Shown: positions 7,626 to 15,566 of the stretch, in pieces
How positions within the stretch are numbered: the stretch's first letter is position 1
Layout: every line of letters starts with the position of its first letter
Assembly (NCBI GenBank): GCA_031265875.1
Contig: JAISCA010000051.1
Coordinates: 1 to 64,000, forward strand
Length of the DNA stretch: 64,000 nucleotides
Direction: 5' to 3'
Source of the DNA: Propionibacteriaceae bacterium
Lineage (GTDB): Bacteria; Actinomycetota; Actinomycetes; Propionibacteriales; Propionibacteriaceae
Notes under the pieces: generated by a model
Told to the model about the DNA's origin: nothing
Databases searched by the model: none
What the model saw: the letters and a program-made list of their open reading frames with translations, nothing else
Position numbers and translations under genes: made by a program

Positions 7626-8957
7626 TCAGCCCTTGCTGGCCTCCCAGTCGGCCTGGACCGAGGCGATGAAGTCAGCCGGCTCCAGTTGCCCGGCGATGAC
7701 GGCCTGCAAACCCTGGGTCAAGGTGGTGTGCATGGTCACGGTGGCGTGGTCGTAGAAGGTCACGATGCCCGAGTCTTGCACCGCCTGGGCGTAGGCCTGG
7801 CGCAGGTCGCTGGCGACGCCGGGGTCGGGGGCGGGCGCGGTGTCGATGTTGACCGGCAACATGCCCAGGCCGACCGAGATGCGGGCCGCTTCGGCCGAGG
7901 CCAAGTAGTCCAGGAAAGCGGCTGCCACGTCGGCCTTGGCCGAGCGGGCCGAGATGGCGAAACCGGCCGTGAAGCCCTGACCTGAGGCCTGGTCCGCGCT
8001 CGAGCGGCCCGGGAAGCTGAAGAAGCCGACCTGGTCGCCCAAACCCTGCCGCACCGTTCCGACCGCCCAGGAGCCATCGACGGTGAAGACGGCCTGGCCC
8101 TGAGCGAATTGGGCCCGGGCGTCGTCTTCCTTGGTGCCATTGGCGGAAGCTGGGAAGTAGCCCTGGCGGGCCCAGTCGGCCAGCTCGGCCGTGGCCTCGA
8201 CCGCCCCGGCCAGGTCGATGGTCGATCCGGGCCGGCCGTTGACCCAGTCCTGGGCCGACGTGACGCCGAACAAGCTGGTCAGCAAGCCGCCCCAGAGATG
8301 AATGCCGCCGTCGTCCAACGAGCCCAGGGCGATGGGGGTCAGACCGGCGTTCTTGACCGCCTTGAGGGCGATCTGGAACTCCTGCAGGGTCCTGGGCGGC
8401 GCCTCGACACCGGCTTGACGCAGCAGAGTCTTGTTGTAGAAGACGCCGGTGAAGGAGGCTCCGCCGGGTATCCCGTATTGCGCTCCGACGCCGTGCACTT
8501 TGCCGTCCGGGCTGAGCTGGAGCTGAGCCAACTCGGAGGCTGGGAACTTCGACTCCCAACCGTAGGCGGCCAGGTACGGGGCCAGGTCGAGGACGTGACC
8601 GGCTGGGGCCACAGTCTGAATGGCGGAGTCAACGTATTGCACCAAATCGGGGGCCGAGTCACTGGTCAGACGGTTGATGACGTCGGTCGAGAAATTACCG
8701 CAGTCCTCGTATTGTTTGTCGAAGGTGACATTGGGGTGCAGGGCGGTGAAACCGTCGATCAAATCCTCGACCGGATGGGCGTCGCAGTAGGCGATGGTCA
8801 ACTGGACTGGCTCCGTGGGCAAGGTCGTGTTGACTGCCACTGGTGAAGTCGTGGGGCTGGACGTGGGGTCCGGGGTTCCGCTGGGCGAACAGCCGGCCAG
8901 CCCGCCGACCGCCAACAGGGACGCCGTCAACCAACTGGCTATGGTTCGACTTCTCAT
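7626..8957 (-). CDS. Sugar-binding lipoprotein of ABC importer
   Basis: This 443-residue extracellular binding protein has a lipoprotein signal (hydrophobic residues 6-22, lipobox GLAGC with C23), a Ser/Thr/Pro linker, and an extracellular-binding-protein family 1 fold (TIAYCDAHPVEDLIDGFTALHPN near the start). The start is the ATG that follows AAGGAGG by six bases; the ATG 18 bases upstream is inside that ribosome site. It heads the operon with two CUT1 permeases. The ligand is probably a sugar or oligosaccharide, judged from family only. Confidence 0.92.
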   Translation of the reverse strand: MRSRTIASWLTASLLAVGGLAGCSPSGTPDPTSSPTTSPVAVNTTLPTEPVQLTIAYCDAHPVEDLIDGFTALHPNVTFDKQYEDCGNFSTDVINRLTSDSAPDLVQYVDSAIQTVAPAGHVLDLAPYLAAYGWESKFPASELAQLQLSPDGKVHGVGAQYGIPGGASFTGVFYNKTLLRQAGVEAPPRTLQEFQIALKAVKNAGLTPIALGSLDDGGIHLWGGLLTSLFGVTSAQDWVNGRPGSTIDLAGAVEATAELADWARQGYFPASANGTKEDDARAQFAQGQAVFTVDGSWAVGTVRQGLGDQVGFFSFPGRSSADQASGQGFTAGFAISARSAKADVAAAFLDYLASAEAARISVGLGMLPVNIDTAPAPDPGVASDLRQAYAQAVQDSGIVTFYDHATVTMHTTLTQGLQAVIAGQLEPADFIASVQADWEASKG

Positions 8958-9038
8958 GACTGGAACCTCCTTCATAGGACCGAGGCGGGTGACTCCGCCA
9001 AGCTTGCGTTGGTTGGGCCGATCGAGCCCGAACCGTCT

Positions 9039-10517
9039 TCAGTCTGCCAGGACTTGGCCCTTCATCTCGGGCAATCTGAGGGCGCCGACGGCGGCGATCA
9101 GGAAGAAAACGGCGAACAGAGCGAAGGCCCAGGCCGTTGAGCGGACGAAGACCAGCGGTGCGATCAGGGGTGCCGCGATGGAGGCCAGCCGGCCGAAACC
9201 GGCCGCCCAACCGGCCCCGGTGCCACGCAGACGGGTGGGGTAGATCTCCGGCGTCGAGGCGTAGAGGGCGCCCCAGGCCCCCAGATTGAAGAAGCTCAGC
9301 AGCATGCCGGCGGCGATGATGCTGGCCGGGCCGCTGGCCTGGGAGAAGAGAGCGGCGGCCACGGCCGAGCCGACCAGGAAGCAGGCCAAGGTGGCGCGGC
9401 GGCCCCACTTCTCGATCAAGAAGGCCGAGCAGGCGTAGCCGGGCAACTGGGCCAAGGTGATGATGAGGGTGTACTGCAAGGACTTGGTGACCGAACCGAG
9501 GTCGGCGGCCAGAATGGTGGGCAGCCAGGTGAAGGCCCCGTAATAAGAGAAGTTGACGCAGAACCAGACCGTCCAGATGGCGATGGTGCGCCCGATCATG
9601 GGGCGGCTGAAAAGAGCCTTCAGGGGAGCCTGGCCGGGTTCGAACTCGGCTCCCGCCGCTTCGGCGGCCACCGACCCGACCGCCGGGTCCACGACGACAT
9701 CGTCTTGGACCGATACGGCCTGGGCCGTCGTGTCTTGAGCTGCTGTCTCTTGGGCTGTCACACCCGGGGTCGCCGCCGAGGCCGACCAGGCGGCCGCCTG
9801 CTGCGGGCTGATGCCGGCCGAGCGCTCGAAGGCGGCCACCGCCCGCTCGGCCTCGTCCATCCGGCCCTTGGACTCCAAGAAGCGGACCGACTCGGGCAGG
9901 GCCCGACGGACCACGACGGCGTAGATGGCGGGCAGGGCCCCGACGGCTAAGGCCACCCGCCAGCCGTTACCGCCGAAGACGCCGTCGGGAGAGGCCACGT
10001 AGTAGCCGATCAGAGCGGCCAGAGTCCAGCCCAGGGCCCAGAAGGCCTCCAGCCAGACGATCACCCGGCCCCGGATGCGGGGCGGTGCGAATTCCGACAC
10101 CAAGGTCGAGGCGACCGGCAGCTCGGCCCCCAGGCCGAGGCCGACCACGAAACGCAAGCCGATCAACAGGGCGACCGACCAGGCCAAGGCGCTAGCCCCG
10201 GTGGCCAGGCCGTAGATCAAGAGAGTGACGGCGAAGACTTGGCGCCGGCCCAAGCGGTCGGCCAGCAGGCCGCCCAGGGAAGCTCCGATGGCCATGCCGG
10301 CGAAGCCGGCCGAGGCGATCCACGACTTCTCGGTCACCCCCACCCCCCAGCTGGCGGGCAAGGCGACCAAGACGAAGCTGATCAAACCGACGTCCATGGC
10401 GTCCATGGCCCAGCCCAGCCCGGAGCCGAATAGGAGGCGTCCGTGCAAGCGGGTGAAGGGAAGACGGTCGAGACGTTGCGAGCGGGTGTTATCCGCCGCC
10501 GTCACAGTGTTCGGCAT
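9039..10517 (-). CDS. MFS transporter (AAHS/NiaP-like)
   Basis: This 492-residue carrier has twelve predicted helices. The signature of the metabolite:proton symporter group is present: WAMDAMDVGLISF in helix 1, GGLLADRLGRRQVF between helices 2 and 3, and PRIRGRVIVWLEAFWALGW near helix 5. An unusually long central cytoplasmic loop (about 215-285, Ala/Thr/Val-rich) separates the two halves. Relatives carry nicotinate or aromatic acids, but sequence alone does not give the substrate. The gene lies 81 bp downstream of the sugar binding-protein start and is probably transcribed on its own. Confidence 0.88.
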   Translation of the reverse strand: MPNTVTAADNTRSQRLDRLPFTRLHGRLLFGSGLGWAMDAMDVGLISFVLVALPASWGVGVTEKSWIASAGFAGMAIGASLGGLLADRLGRRQVFAVTLLIYGLATGASALAWSVALLIGLRFVVGLGLGAELPVASTLVSEFAPPRIRGRVIVWLEAFWALGWTLAALIGYYVASPDGVFGGNGWRVALAVGALPAIYAVVVRRALPESVRFLESKGRMDEAERAVAAFERSAGISPQQAAAWSASAATPGVTAQETAAQDTTAQAVSVQDDVVVDPAVGSVAAEAAGAEFEPGQAPLKALFSRPMIGRTIAIWTVWFCVNFSYYGAFTWLPTILAADLGSVTKSLQYTLIITLAQLPGYACSAFLIEKWGRRATLACFLVGSAVAAALFSQASGPASIIAAGMLLSFFNLGAWGALYASTPEIYPTRLRGTGAGWAAGFGRLASIAAPLIAPLVFVRSTAWAFALFAVFFLIAAVGALRLPEMKGQVLAD

Positions 10518-10641
10518 GGCAACCCAGGATACACAGGTATACCCGCTCTCGCCGCCACCGACCAGGCCTTGGACCGACGCCCTGGAGGCTAGCTTGAGCG
10601 CTGATGGCCGGCTTGATCGGACCGGGTCGACCGGCCCGGCC

Positions 10642-10923
10642 TCAGCGCTGATTGGTCGCGGTCTGCTCTTTCTCCCACAGACTGAGCTGCTGCTCCAAGG
10701 CTTTCATCAACTCGAACACCTGCGATGGCGGGATGCGCACCCTCGAGACGATGGTGGCGTTCAGGATCAGATCGCCCGAGGTCTCGTCCCGGGTGGCCGG
10801 CTCGGTGAAAGCCGAGAAGTCCAGCACGAAACAGTCCTTAGTGTGCCAAGCCCGCACGAAGTCGGCGAAGCCGCCTGACAATTGATCCGGTGGCAAAGAG
10901 ATCTGAATACGTTGCTCGGGCAC
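10642..10923 (-). CDS. DUF3467 family small protein
   Basis: This 93-residue protein matches the DUF3467 pattern: an N-terminal beta strand (RIQISLPPDQL), a central DCFVLDFSAF and SRVRIPPSQVFELMKALEQQLSLWEK helix near the end. Function unknown in the family. It starts with GTG. It is preceded, on its transcript side, by the nucleosidase gene and a 104-bp hairpin repeat that separates the two. Confidence 0.82.
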   Translation of the reverse strand: MPEQRIQISLPPDQLSGGFADFVRAWHTKDCFVLDFSAFTEPATRDETSGDLILNATIVSRVRIPPSQVFELMKALEQQLSLWEKEQTATNQR

Positions 10924-10945
10924 GCCTCGAGCCTACTAGCTTCAC

Positions 10946-11066
10946 TTAGGAGTCTGAAACTTAGACGAATGAACCGAGTTTTAGCTTCTCGGGGTCCCCG
11001 AAAAGTACCGGACCAGAGCGCAGCGGAGGGAGGACACTTTTTGGGGCTTTTAGGAGTCTGAAACTT
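10946..11066. repeat. Hairpin repeat element, copy 1
   Basis: A core of about 64 bases (10987-11050) recurs at 56977-57040 with two differences. Within it CCCCGAAAAGT and ACTTTTTGGGG form an 11-bp stem (one G-U) around a purine-rich loop, preceded by the short palindrome TCGGGGTCCCCGA. The copy is bracketed by a 17-bp perfect direct repeat starting TTAGGAGTCTGAA (10946-10962 and 11050-11066). It lies between two minus-strand genes. It could be a small mobile or structured-RNA element; no coding capacity. Confidence 0.7.
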
Positions 11067-11080
11067 CGATATCAGCTAGA

Positions 11081-11821
11081 TCAGGCCGTCAAACGGCGGA
11101 TCGCGCCCATCACGACGTCACGGTCGACTGGGGCCGCCACCGTCGAGACGAATTTGAGGAAATCGACCGAGGCTTGGCCGTTGGCCCGGTCGGAGATGGT
11201 CCGCACCACGCCGAAGGGCCGGCCGGCGGCGGTGCAGACTTGGGCCACGGCCGCGCCCTCCATCTCGACCGCCAGGGCGTCCGGCAGATCGTTGCGCAGG
11301 CGCCAAGCCAGTTCGATCGAATTGACGAAGAGGTCGCCGCTCAGGATCAGACCGGCGTGGCGGCGGGGCGGGGCGAAACCCAACTCGGTCCCGGGGTGGG
11401 GCCGGACCGCCACCTGCTCGTCGGCCGACTCCAACAGGGCTTGGGTGACCAGCGGCGTGGGAGCGAAGCGGGCCACCCCCAAATCGGGCTGCTGCCAGCG
11501 CGGGAAGAGCGGGCGGGCGTCCAGGTCGTGTTGCAGCAGAGCGGTCGCCACCACCAGGTCGCCTGGCTGGACGGCCTTGTCCAAGGCCCCGGCCGTGCCG
11601 ACGAAGATGACCGTGTCGGCCAGCTCGGCCACGATAGTGGTCATCATGGCGGCGGCCACTTTGCCCACGCCGGTCAGTCCGAGCACGACTGGGCTTCCGG
11701 CCAAGCGACCGAAGCGCAGGGTCCGGCCGCAACGGGTCTCACTCTCGACCGCGCCTTCGGCCTCCATGGCGGCCACCAAGCCAGTCGCCTCGGCTTCCAA
11801 GGCGGACAATAAACCGATCAT
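11081..11821 (-). CDS. mtnN: 5'-methylthioadenosine/S-adenosylhomocysteine nucleosidase
   Basis: This 246-residue enzyme cleaves adenine from methylthioadenosine and S-adenosylhomocysteine in methionine salvage. The N-terminus MIGLLSALEAE carries the conserved acidic residue near position 10, the GTAGAL loop is at 76-80, and VEMEGAA (E188) and SDRAN (catalytic D211) complete the active site. The start is the ATG after GGAGGTCAGTC, overlapping the acetyltransferase stop by four bases; an upstream extension to 11887 has no ribosome site. Length is normal (about 230-250). Confidence 0.9.
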   Translation of the reverse strand: MIGLLSALEAEATGLVAAMEAEGAVESETRCGRTLRFGRLAGSPVVLGLTGVGKVAAAMMTTIVAELADTVIFVGTAGALDKAVQPGDLVVATALLQHDLDARPLFPRWQQPDLGVARFAPTPLVTQALLESADEQVAVRPHPGTELGFAPPRRHAGLILSGDLFVNSIELAWRLRNDLPDALAVEMEGAAVAQVCTAAGRPFGVVRTISDRANGQASVDFLKFVSTVAAPVDRDVVMGAIRRLTA

Positions 11822-12477
11822 GACTGACCTCCGATCAAGCGGGCGCACAGACCGTCCGGAACGTCGCTGGCGTCCAGAGCGAAGCACTTGTGGTCGCGCC
11901 AGGCGCCGGCGATGTGGATATAACGGGGGCGGACGCCCTCGTAACGAAAACCAAGTTTCTCAACCACGCGCAGACTGGCGGCGTTCTCGGGGCGCACGCA
12001 GACCTCGACCCGGTGCAGGCCCATGACCGTCATGGCGTAGTCCGTGGTCAAGGCGACGGCGGCCGGCACCAAGCCGCGACCGGCCCAGTCTTGGTCGATC
12101 CAATAGCCGATCGAGGCGAATCGGGCCGAACCATAGACGATGTTGCTGAGCGTGCACTGCCCGATCAGAGGGCCGGGGCGGCCGGCCTGGTCGGGCCGGA
12201 TCAGCCAGGGCACCATCCGGCCGTGACGGGCTTCGGACTGGAAGAAGGCCACCATGGCCCGGCCGGAGCGCCGCCGCTGGCGCCGGTCCGGTGGCGTCGC
12301 CTCCCAGGGGTCCAACCAACTGGCATTACGATGGCGGACCGTTTTCCACTCGCTCAAATCGCGTCGGCCGAAGGCGGTCAACCAAAGGTCGCCGAAGCGC
12401 AGGCCGACTGGCCAGCGGTGTTGCCGGGGCAGGACCGGCGGGGAGCTGGGGCCAAGGCCGACGGAGGGCTCGGGCAT
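11818..12477 (-). CDS. GNAT acetyltransferase, RimJ/RimL-like
   Basis: This 219-residue protein is a Gcn5-related N-acetyltransferase of the group that acetylates ribosomal protein N-termini. The acetyl-CoA site is seen at YWIDQDWAGRGLVPAAVAL (about 124-142), followed by HRVEVCVRPENAASLRVVEKLGFRYEGVRPRYIHIAGAWRDH, the usual C-terminal half. In actinobacteria this gene is commonly next to a MoeA-like gene, as here (4 bases apart). The downstream nucleosidase overlaps it by ATGA. True substrate unproven. Confidence 0.85.
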   Translation of the reverse strand: MPEPSVGLGPSSPPVLPRQHRWPVGLRFGDLWLTAFGRRDLSEWKTVRHRNASWLDPWEATPPDRRQRRRSGRAMVAFFQSEARHGRMVPWLIRPDQAGRPGPLIGQCTLSNIVYGSARFASIGYWIDQDWAGRGLVPAAVALTTDYAMTVMGLHRVEVCVRPENAASLRVVEKLGFRYEGVRPRYIHIAGAWRDHKCFALDASDVPDGLCARLIGGQS

Positions 12478-12481
12478 GTCC

Positions 12482-13501
12482 TCAACCCTCCAAGGGCAGA
12501 TAGTCGATCCAACCGCCGATGCCGACCTGGCCGGAATCGTCGGACAGCAGAGCCAAGCCGTTGCAGCGGTTGATCGAGGCCAGAGCTTCGACGCCGCTGC
12601 GGCGAGGCCTCAAGGACAAGGTGCCGTTGTCGTAGACAGTGGCGTGGGCGCAGGTCAGCAGACCGGGAGTGAGAGCGACCGGCTGCGTCAACCGGGCCCG
12701 GCGCAGCGGCGGCAGGACCGTGTCGGCCCCGGACATCCGGCGCAGCACCGGCGCCAGCAGAGTCATGATCAGGACGTGCGCCGCCACCGGCTCGTCGGGC
12801 AGCGCCAACAGGGGCACGCGATCCTCTCCGACCAGGGCCAGACCTTGACGGTGGCCCGGCGTGATGGCGACGCTGGCGATGTCGCAGGGACCCAGCCGGG
12901 GCAGCACCTGGGCCAGGTCGGGCAGACCGGACTCCAAACCGCCGACCGTCACGATGAGGTCCGCCCGGATCATCTGATCGGCGATCAGAGCGGCCACCTG
13001 ATCCGGGTCCGGGTCGTCGGTCGGCACCCGCCAGACTCGCGCCCCTTGAGCTTCCAACTCCGCCGCCACCAGGTAGGACGACAGATCCGGCGCCGGCCTG
13101 GGGCCAGTCTCGGTCAGGATCGAAGGCCCGCTGACGGCGATCACCACGATTCTCGGCTTGGGCCGGGTCATGACCTTGTCGATGCCGACCCCGGCCAGCA
13201 GACCGACCAAGCGGGGACCGATCTTGACGCCGCGTTGGACCAGTGCCTCGCCGGGGGCGGGCGAGCCCTGGGGCCAGGTCGCGTCGGGGCGGATCGACTC
13301 GTTCAGAGTCAAGCCGACGGCGTCCAACAGAGGCACGCCGAAGGGAGCCAGAGGCGCGATCAAAGACAGGACATAGTCGCGCTGAGCGGTGAAGTCGCGC
13401 AACCCGTCGGGCCGAGCGGCCGGCGGCGGCGCCGGTAACTCGAAGACCGGCGCCGGCTCAGACGGCTCGGCTGAAGGAGGCTGACGTCGGAACAGACCCA
13501 T
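12482..13501 (-). CDS. MoeA-like protein lacking the usual MoeA motif
   Basis: This 339-residue protein resembles the actinobacterial MoeA/Glp paralogue found between a UTP-glucose uridylyltransferase and RimJ. A MoaB/Mog-like molybdopterin-binding domain is visible (about 115-250: RIVVIAVSG, DLIVTVGG, LALPDEPVAAHVLIMTLL). The N-terminal part keeps the AL.PFGVPLLDAVGLTL start, but the family's DNSAMDGYA motif is absent (SIRPDATWPQGS instead), and the protein is shorter than classic MoeA (about 400). It may therefore not insert molybdenum. I start it at MGLFRR because relatives begin so; a longer start at 13519 would almost touch the divergent gene. Confidence 0.72.
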   Translation of the reverse strand: MGLFRRQPPSAEPSEPAPVFELPAPPPAARPDGLRDFTAQRDYVLSLIAPLAPFGVPLLDAVGLTLNESIRPDATWPQGSPAPGEALVQRGVKIGPRLVGLLAGVGIDKVMTRPKPRIVVIAVSGPSILTETGPRPAPDLSSYLVAAELEAQGARVWRVPTDDPDPDQVAALIADQMIRADLIVTVGGLESGLPDLAQVLPRLGPCDIASVAITPGHRQGLALVGEDRVPLLALPDEPVAAHVLIMTLLAPVLRRMSGADTVLPPLRRARLTQPVALTPGLLTCAHATVYDNGTLSLRPRRSGVEALASINRCNGLALLSDDSGQVGIGGWIDYLPLEG

Positions 13502-13520
13502 GGTCTTACGATAGGCCAAT

Positions 13521-14156
13521 ATGGACGATCAGGGGCAGAGCAAGGCTGATCTACGTCGCCAGCTACGGGCCCGGCGGCGAACTCTCAGCCCCGCCGAGCA
13601 GAACCGTCGCCAAGACTCTCGGCTGAGATGGTTGCGAGCGGCCCTGGACCGGCTCCAGCCGAGAGTCGTGGCTTGTTACGCCGCCTCGCCCGACGAGCCC
13701 GCCACCGCCAGTCTGATCGATCACCTGACGGCCGCCGGCGCGACCGTCATCCTGCCGGTCGTGGGCCAGGGGAAGGGGCTGCCGCAGCGGCCCGACTGGG
13801 CCCGCTGGACCACCTCGGAACAGACCCAGTCGGCTTGGCACGGCTTGTCCCAACCGACCACGCCGCCGCTCGGACCGAGCGAGCTGACCCGAGCCGACCT
13901 GATCGTCCTGCCCGGTTTGGCCGGCACGCCGGGCGGCGCCCGCCTGGGGCAGGGCGGCGGATGGTACGACCGAGCGCTGGCCTGGGCCCGCCCCGCCATC
14001 CCCCGCTGGCTGTTGCTGAACGCCACCGAAGTGCTGGACCGGCTACCCGGCGACCCTTGGGACCAACCGGTCGACGCCCTAGTGACAGAACTGGGCTGGA
14101 TCGACTGCCCGACCGACCGCCCCGGGCCAGACCGGCCCGACCGTCCCGCTGACTGA
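13521..14156 (+). CDS. 5-formyltetrahydrofolate cyclo-ligase family protein
   Basis: This 211-residue protein matches the ATP-dependent cyclo-ligase that converts 5-formyl-THF to 5,10-methenyl-THF. The N-terminal KADLRRQLRARRRTLSP, the mid-region ADLIVLPGLAGTPGGARLGQGGGWYDRAL (nucleotide and folate loop) are typical. It is transcribed divergently from the MoeA-like gene, the start codons being about 20 bp apart, so promoters must lie inside the coding sequences or be leaderless. The last 20 residues are Pro/Asp/Arg-rich and not conserved. Confidence 0.88.
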   Translation: MDDQGQSKADLRRQLRARRRTLSPAEQNRRQDSRLRWLRAALDRLQPRVVACYAASPDEPATASLIDHLTAAGATVILPVVGQGKGLPQRPDWARWTTSEQTQSAWHGLSQPTTPPLGPSELTRADLIVLPGLAGTPGGARLGQGGGWYDRALAWARPAIPRWLLLNATEVLDRLPGDPWDQPVDALVTELGWIDCPTDRPGPDRPDRPAD

Positions 14157-14305
14157 GCCGGCGCACCAGCCTAGGCCGGACCTGGCCCCGGGCCGGCCGG
14201 GCCCAGCCGACGGCCACACCATCGAGCCGATCTGGGGTCGGTGACATCCCCGTCTCTGACCCCGGACAAGATCAATAGTTCATACGGCGATGGGCGGAAC
14301 TAAGA

Positions 14306-14338
14306 GTTGGCGCACTGTTTGCCTGCCGTTCACCTATT
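14306..14338 (+). promoter_or_regulatory. Candidate PHO box upstream of pstS
   Basis: Three directly adjacent 11-base units each begin with GTT: GTTGGCGCACT, GTTTGCCTGCC, GTTCACCTATT. Actinobacterial PhoP binds direct 11-base repeats of the GTTCACC type. The last unit fits best; the first two are degenerate. A further GTTCATACGGC lies at 14278. The site ends about 40 bp before the chosen pstS start, and a phosphate-type regulator is encoded at the end of the same gene cluster. Confidence 0.45.
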
Positions 14339-14378
14339 CGACCCCGCCCGTCCAGATCGGCCGAATAGCGTCCTGACC

Positions 14379-15566
14379 ATGGAGAACACCCAGATCACCG
14401 TCGCCTGCCACAGCCAGGCGACGTATCAAGCGGCCGACCCGACCGATACCCGACCGACTCGCGCCCGCCGCTGGCGCGGAGCCGCCCTGGCCCTCGGCCT
14501 GGCCGCCGCCCTCAGTCTGACGGCCTGCGCCAGCAACGAACGTCCCACCTCGCCGACCGACTCCCCCGGCGGCGACAGTCTCTCCGGCACCATCAACGCG
14601 GGCGGCTCGTCCGCCCAAACCGCCGCCCAGGAGGCCTGGCGAGCCGGTTTCCAGTCCGCTCACTCCAGCGTCACGATCAACTACGACCCGATCGGCTCAG
14701 GGCCCGGCCGGGAGGGTTTCGCCGCCGGCGCCTACGGCCTGGCCGGCAGCGACGACGCCTTCAAATTGGCTGACATCGCCTCGACCGAGTTCACGCTCTG
14801 CGCCTCCGGCTCCGGCATCGTCGAGGTCCCGGCCTACATCTCCCCCATCGTCGTGGCTTACAACCTGCCCGGTCTGAGCGACCTCAATCTCGACGCGGCC
14901 GTCATCGCCCACATCTTCACCGGTCAGATCAAGACCTGGGACGACCCCGCCATCGCCGCCCTCAACCCAGGCCAGACCCTGCCTGCCACCGCCATCACAC
15001 CGGTCCACCGGTCCGACAAGTCCGGCACCACCGGTAATTTCACCGATTACCTGAGCCAAGCCGCGCCCAACGACTGGACGGCCGGACGGACCGAGACCTG
15101 GCCCCAGGACCTGGGCGGCGAGGCGGCCGAGAAGACCCAAGGCGTGCGCCAAGCCGTCTCCTCGGCGGCCGGCGCGGTCGGTTACATCGACGCCAGCCAA
15201 GCCACCGGCCTGGGCGTGGCCGCCCTGGTGGTCGACGGCACGCCGGTGGCCCCTTCGGCCGCCGGAGCCACCCGCACCGTGGCGGCCTCCCAGCTGGAGT
15301 CCGGCCGGGGCTCGGCCGACCTGGTCTTCGCCATCAACCGGACCCCGAGCGAGCCCGGCGCCTATCCACTCATCATGGTCAGCTATCTGGTGGCCTGCCA
15401 GCAGTACACCGACGCCAGCCAAGCCGCTCTCGTCAAGGCCTACTTGGCTTGGGCGGTCAGCGCCAGCGGGCAAGAGGCGGCCGCCGCCAACGCCGGCTCG
15501 GCCGCCTTGGGCAGCGACCCGACCCTGGCCGCGAGAGTGGGCGAGGCAGTTGACAGCATTCGCTGA
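14379..15566 (+). CDS. pstS: Phosphate-binding lipoprotein PstS
   Basis: This 395-residue binding protein captures phosphate for the Pst importer. It has a long arginine-rich n-region, a hydrophobic segment and the lipobox LSLTAC (C50). The mature part shows PstS features: INAGGSSAQTAAQEAW, PIGSGPGREGF, the FTGQIKTWDDPAI stretch and the phosphate loop HRSDKSGTTGNFTDYL. I start at the ATG at 14379 because an upstream ATG at 14307 falls inside the PHO-box repeats; no clear ribosome site is seen for either. pstC overlaps the end of the gene by 17 bases. Confidence 0.93.
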   Translation: MENTQITVACHSQATYQAADPTDTRPTRARRWRGAALALGLAAALSLTACASNERPTSPTDSPGGDSLSGTINAGGSSAQTAAQEAWRAGFQSAHSSVTINYDPIGSGPGREGFAAGAYGLAGSDDAFKLADIASTEFTLCASGSGIVEVPAYISPIVVAYNLPGLSDLNLDAAVIAHIFTGQIKTWDDPAIAALNPGQTLPATAITPVHRSDKSGTTGNFTDYLSQAAPNDWTAGRTETWPQDLGGEAAEKTQGVRQAVSSAAGAVGYIDASQATGLGVAALVVDGTPVAPSAAGATRTVAASQLESGRGSADLVFAINRTPSEPGAYPLIMVSYLVACQQYTDASQAALVKAYLAWAVSASGQEAAAANAGSAALGSDPTLAARVGEAVDSIR

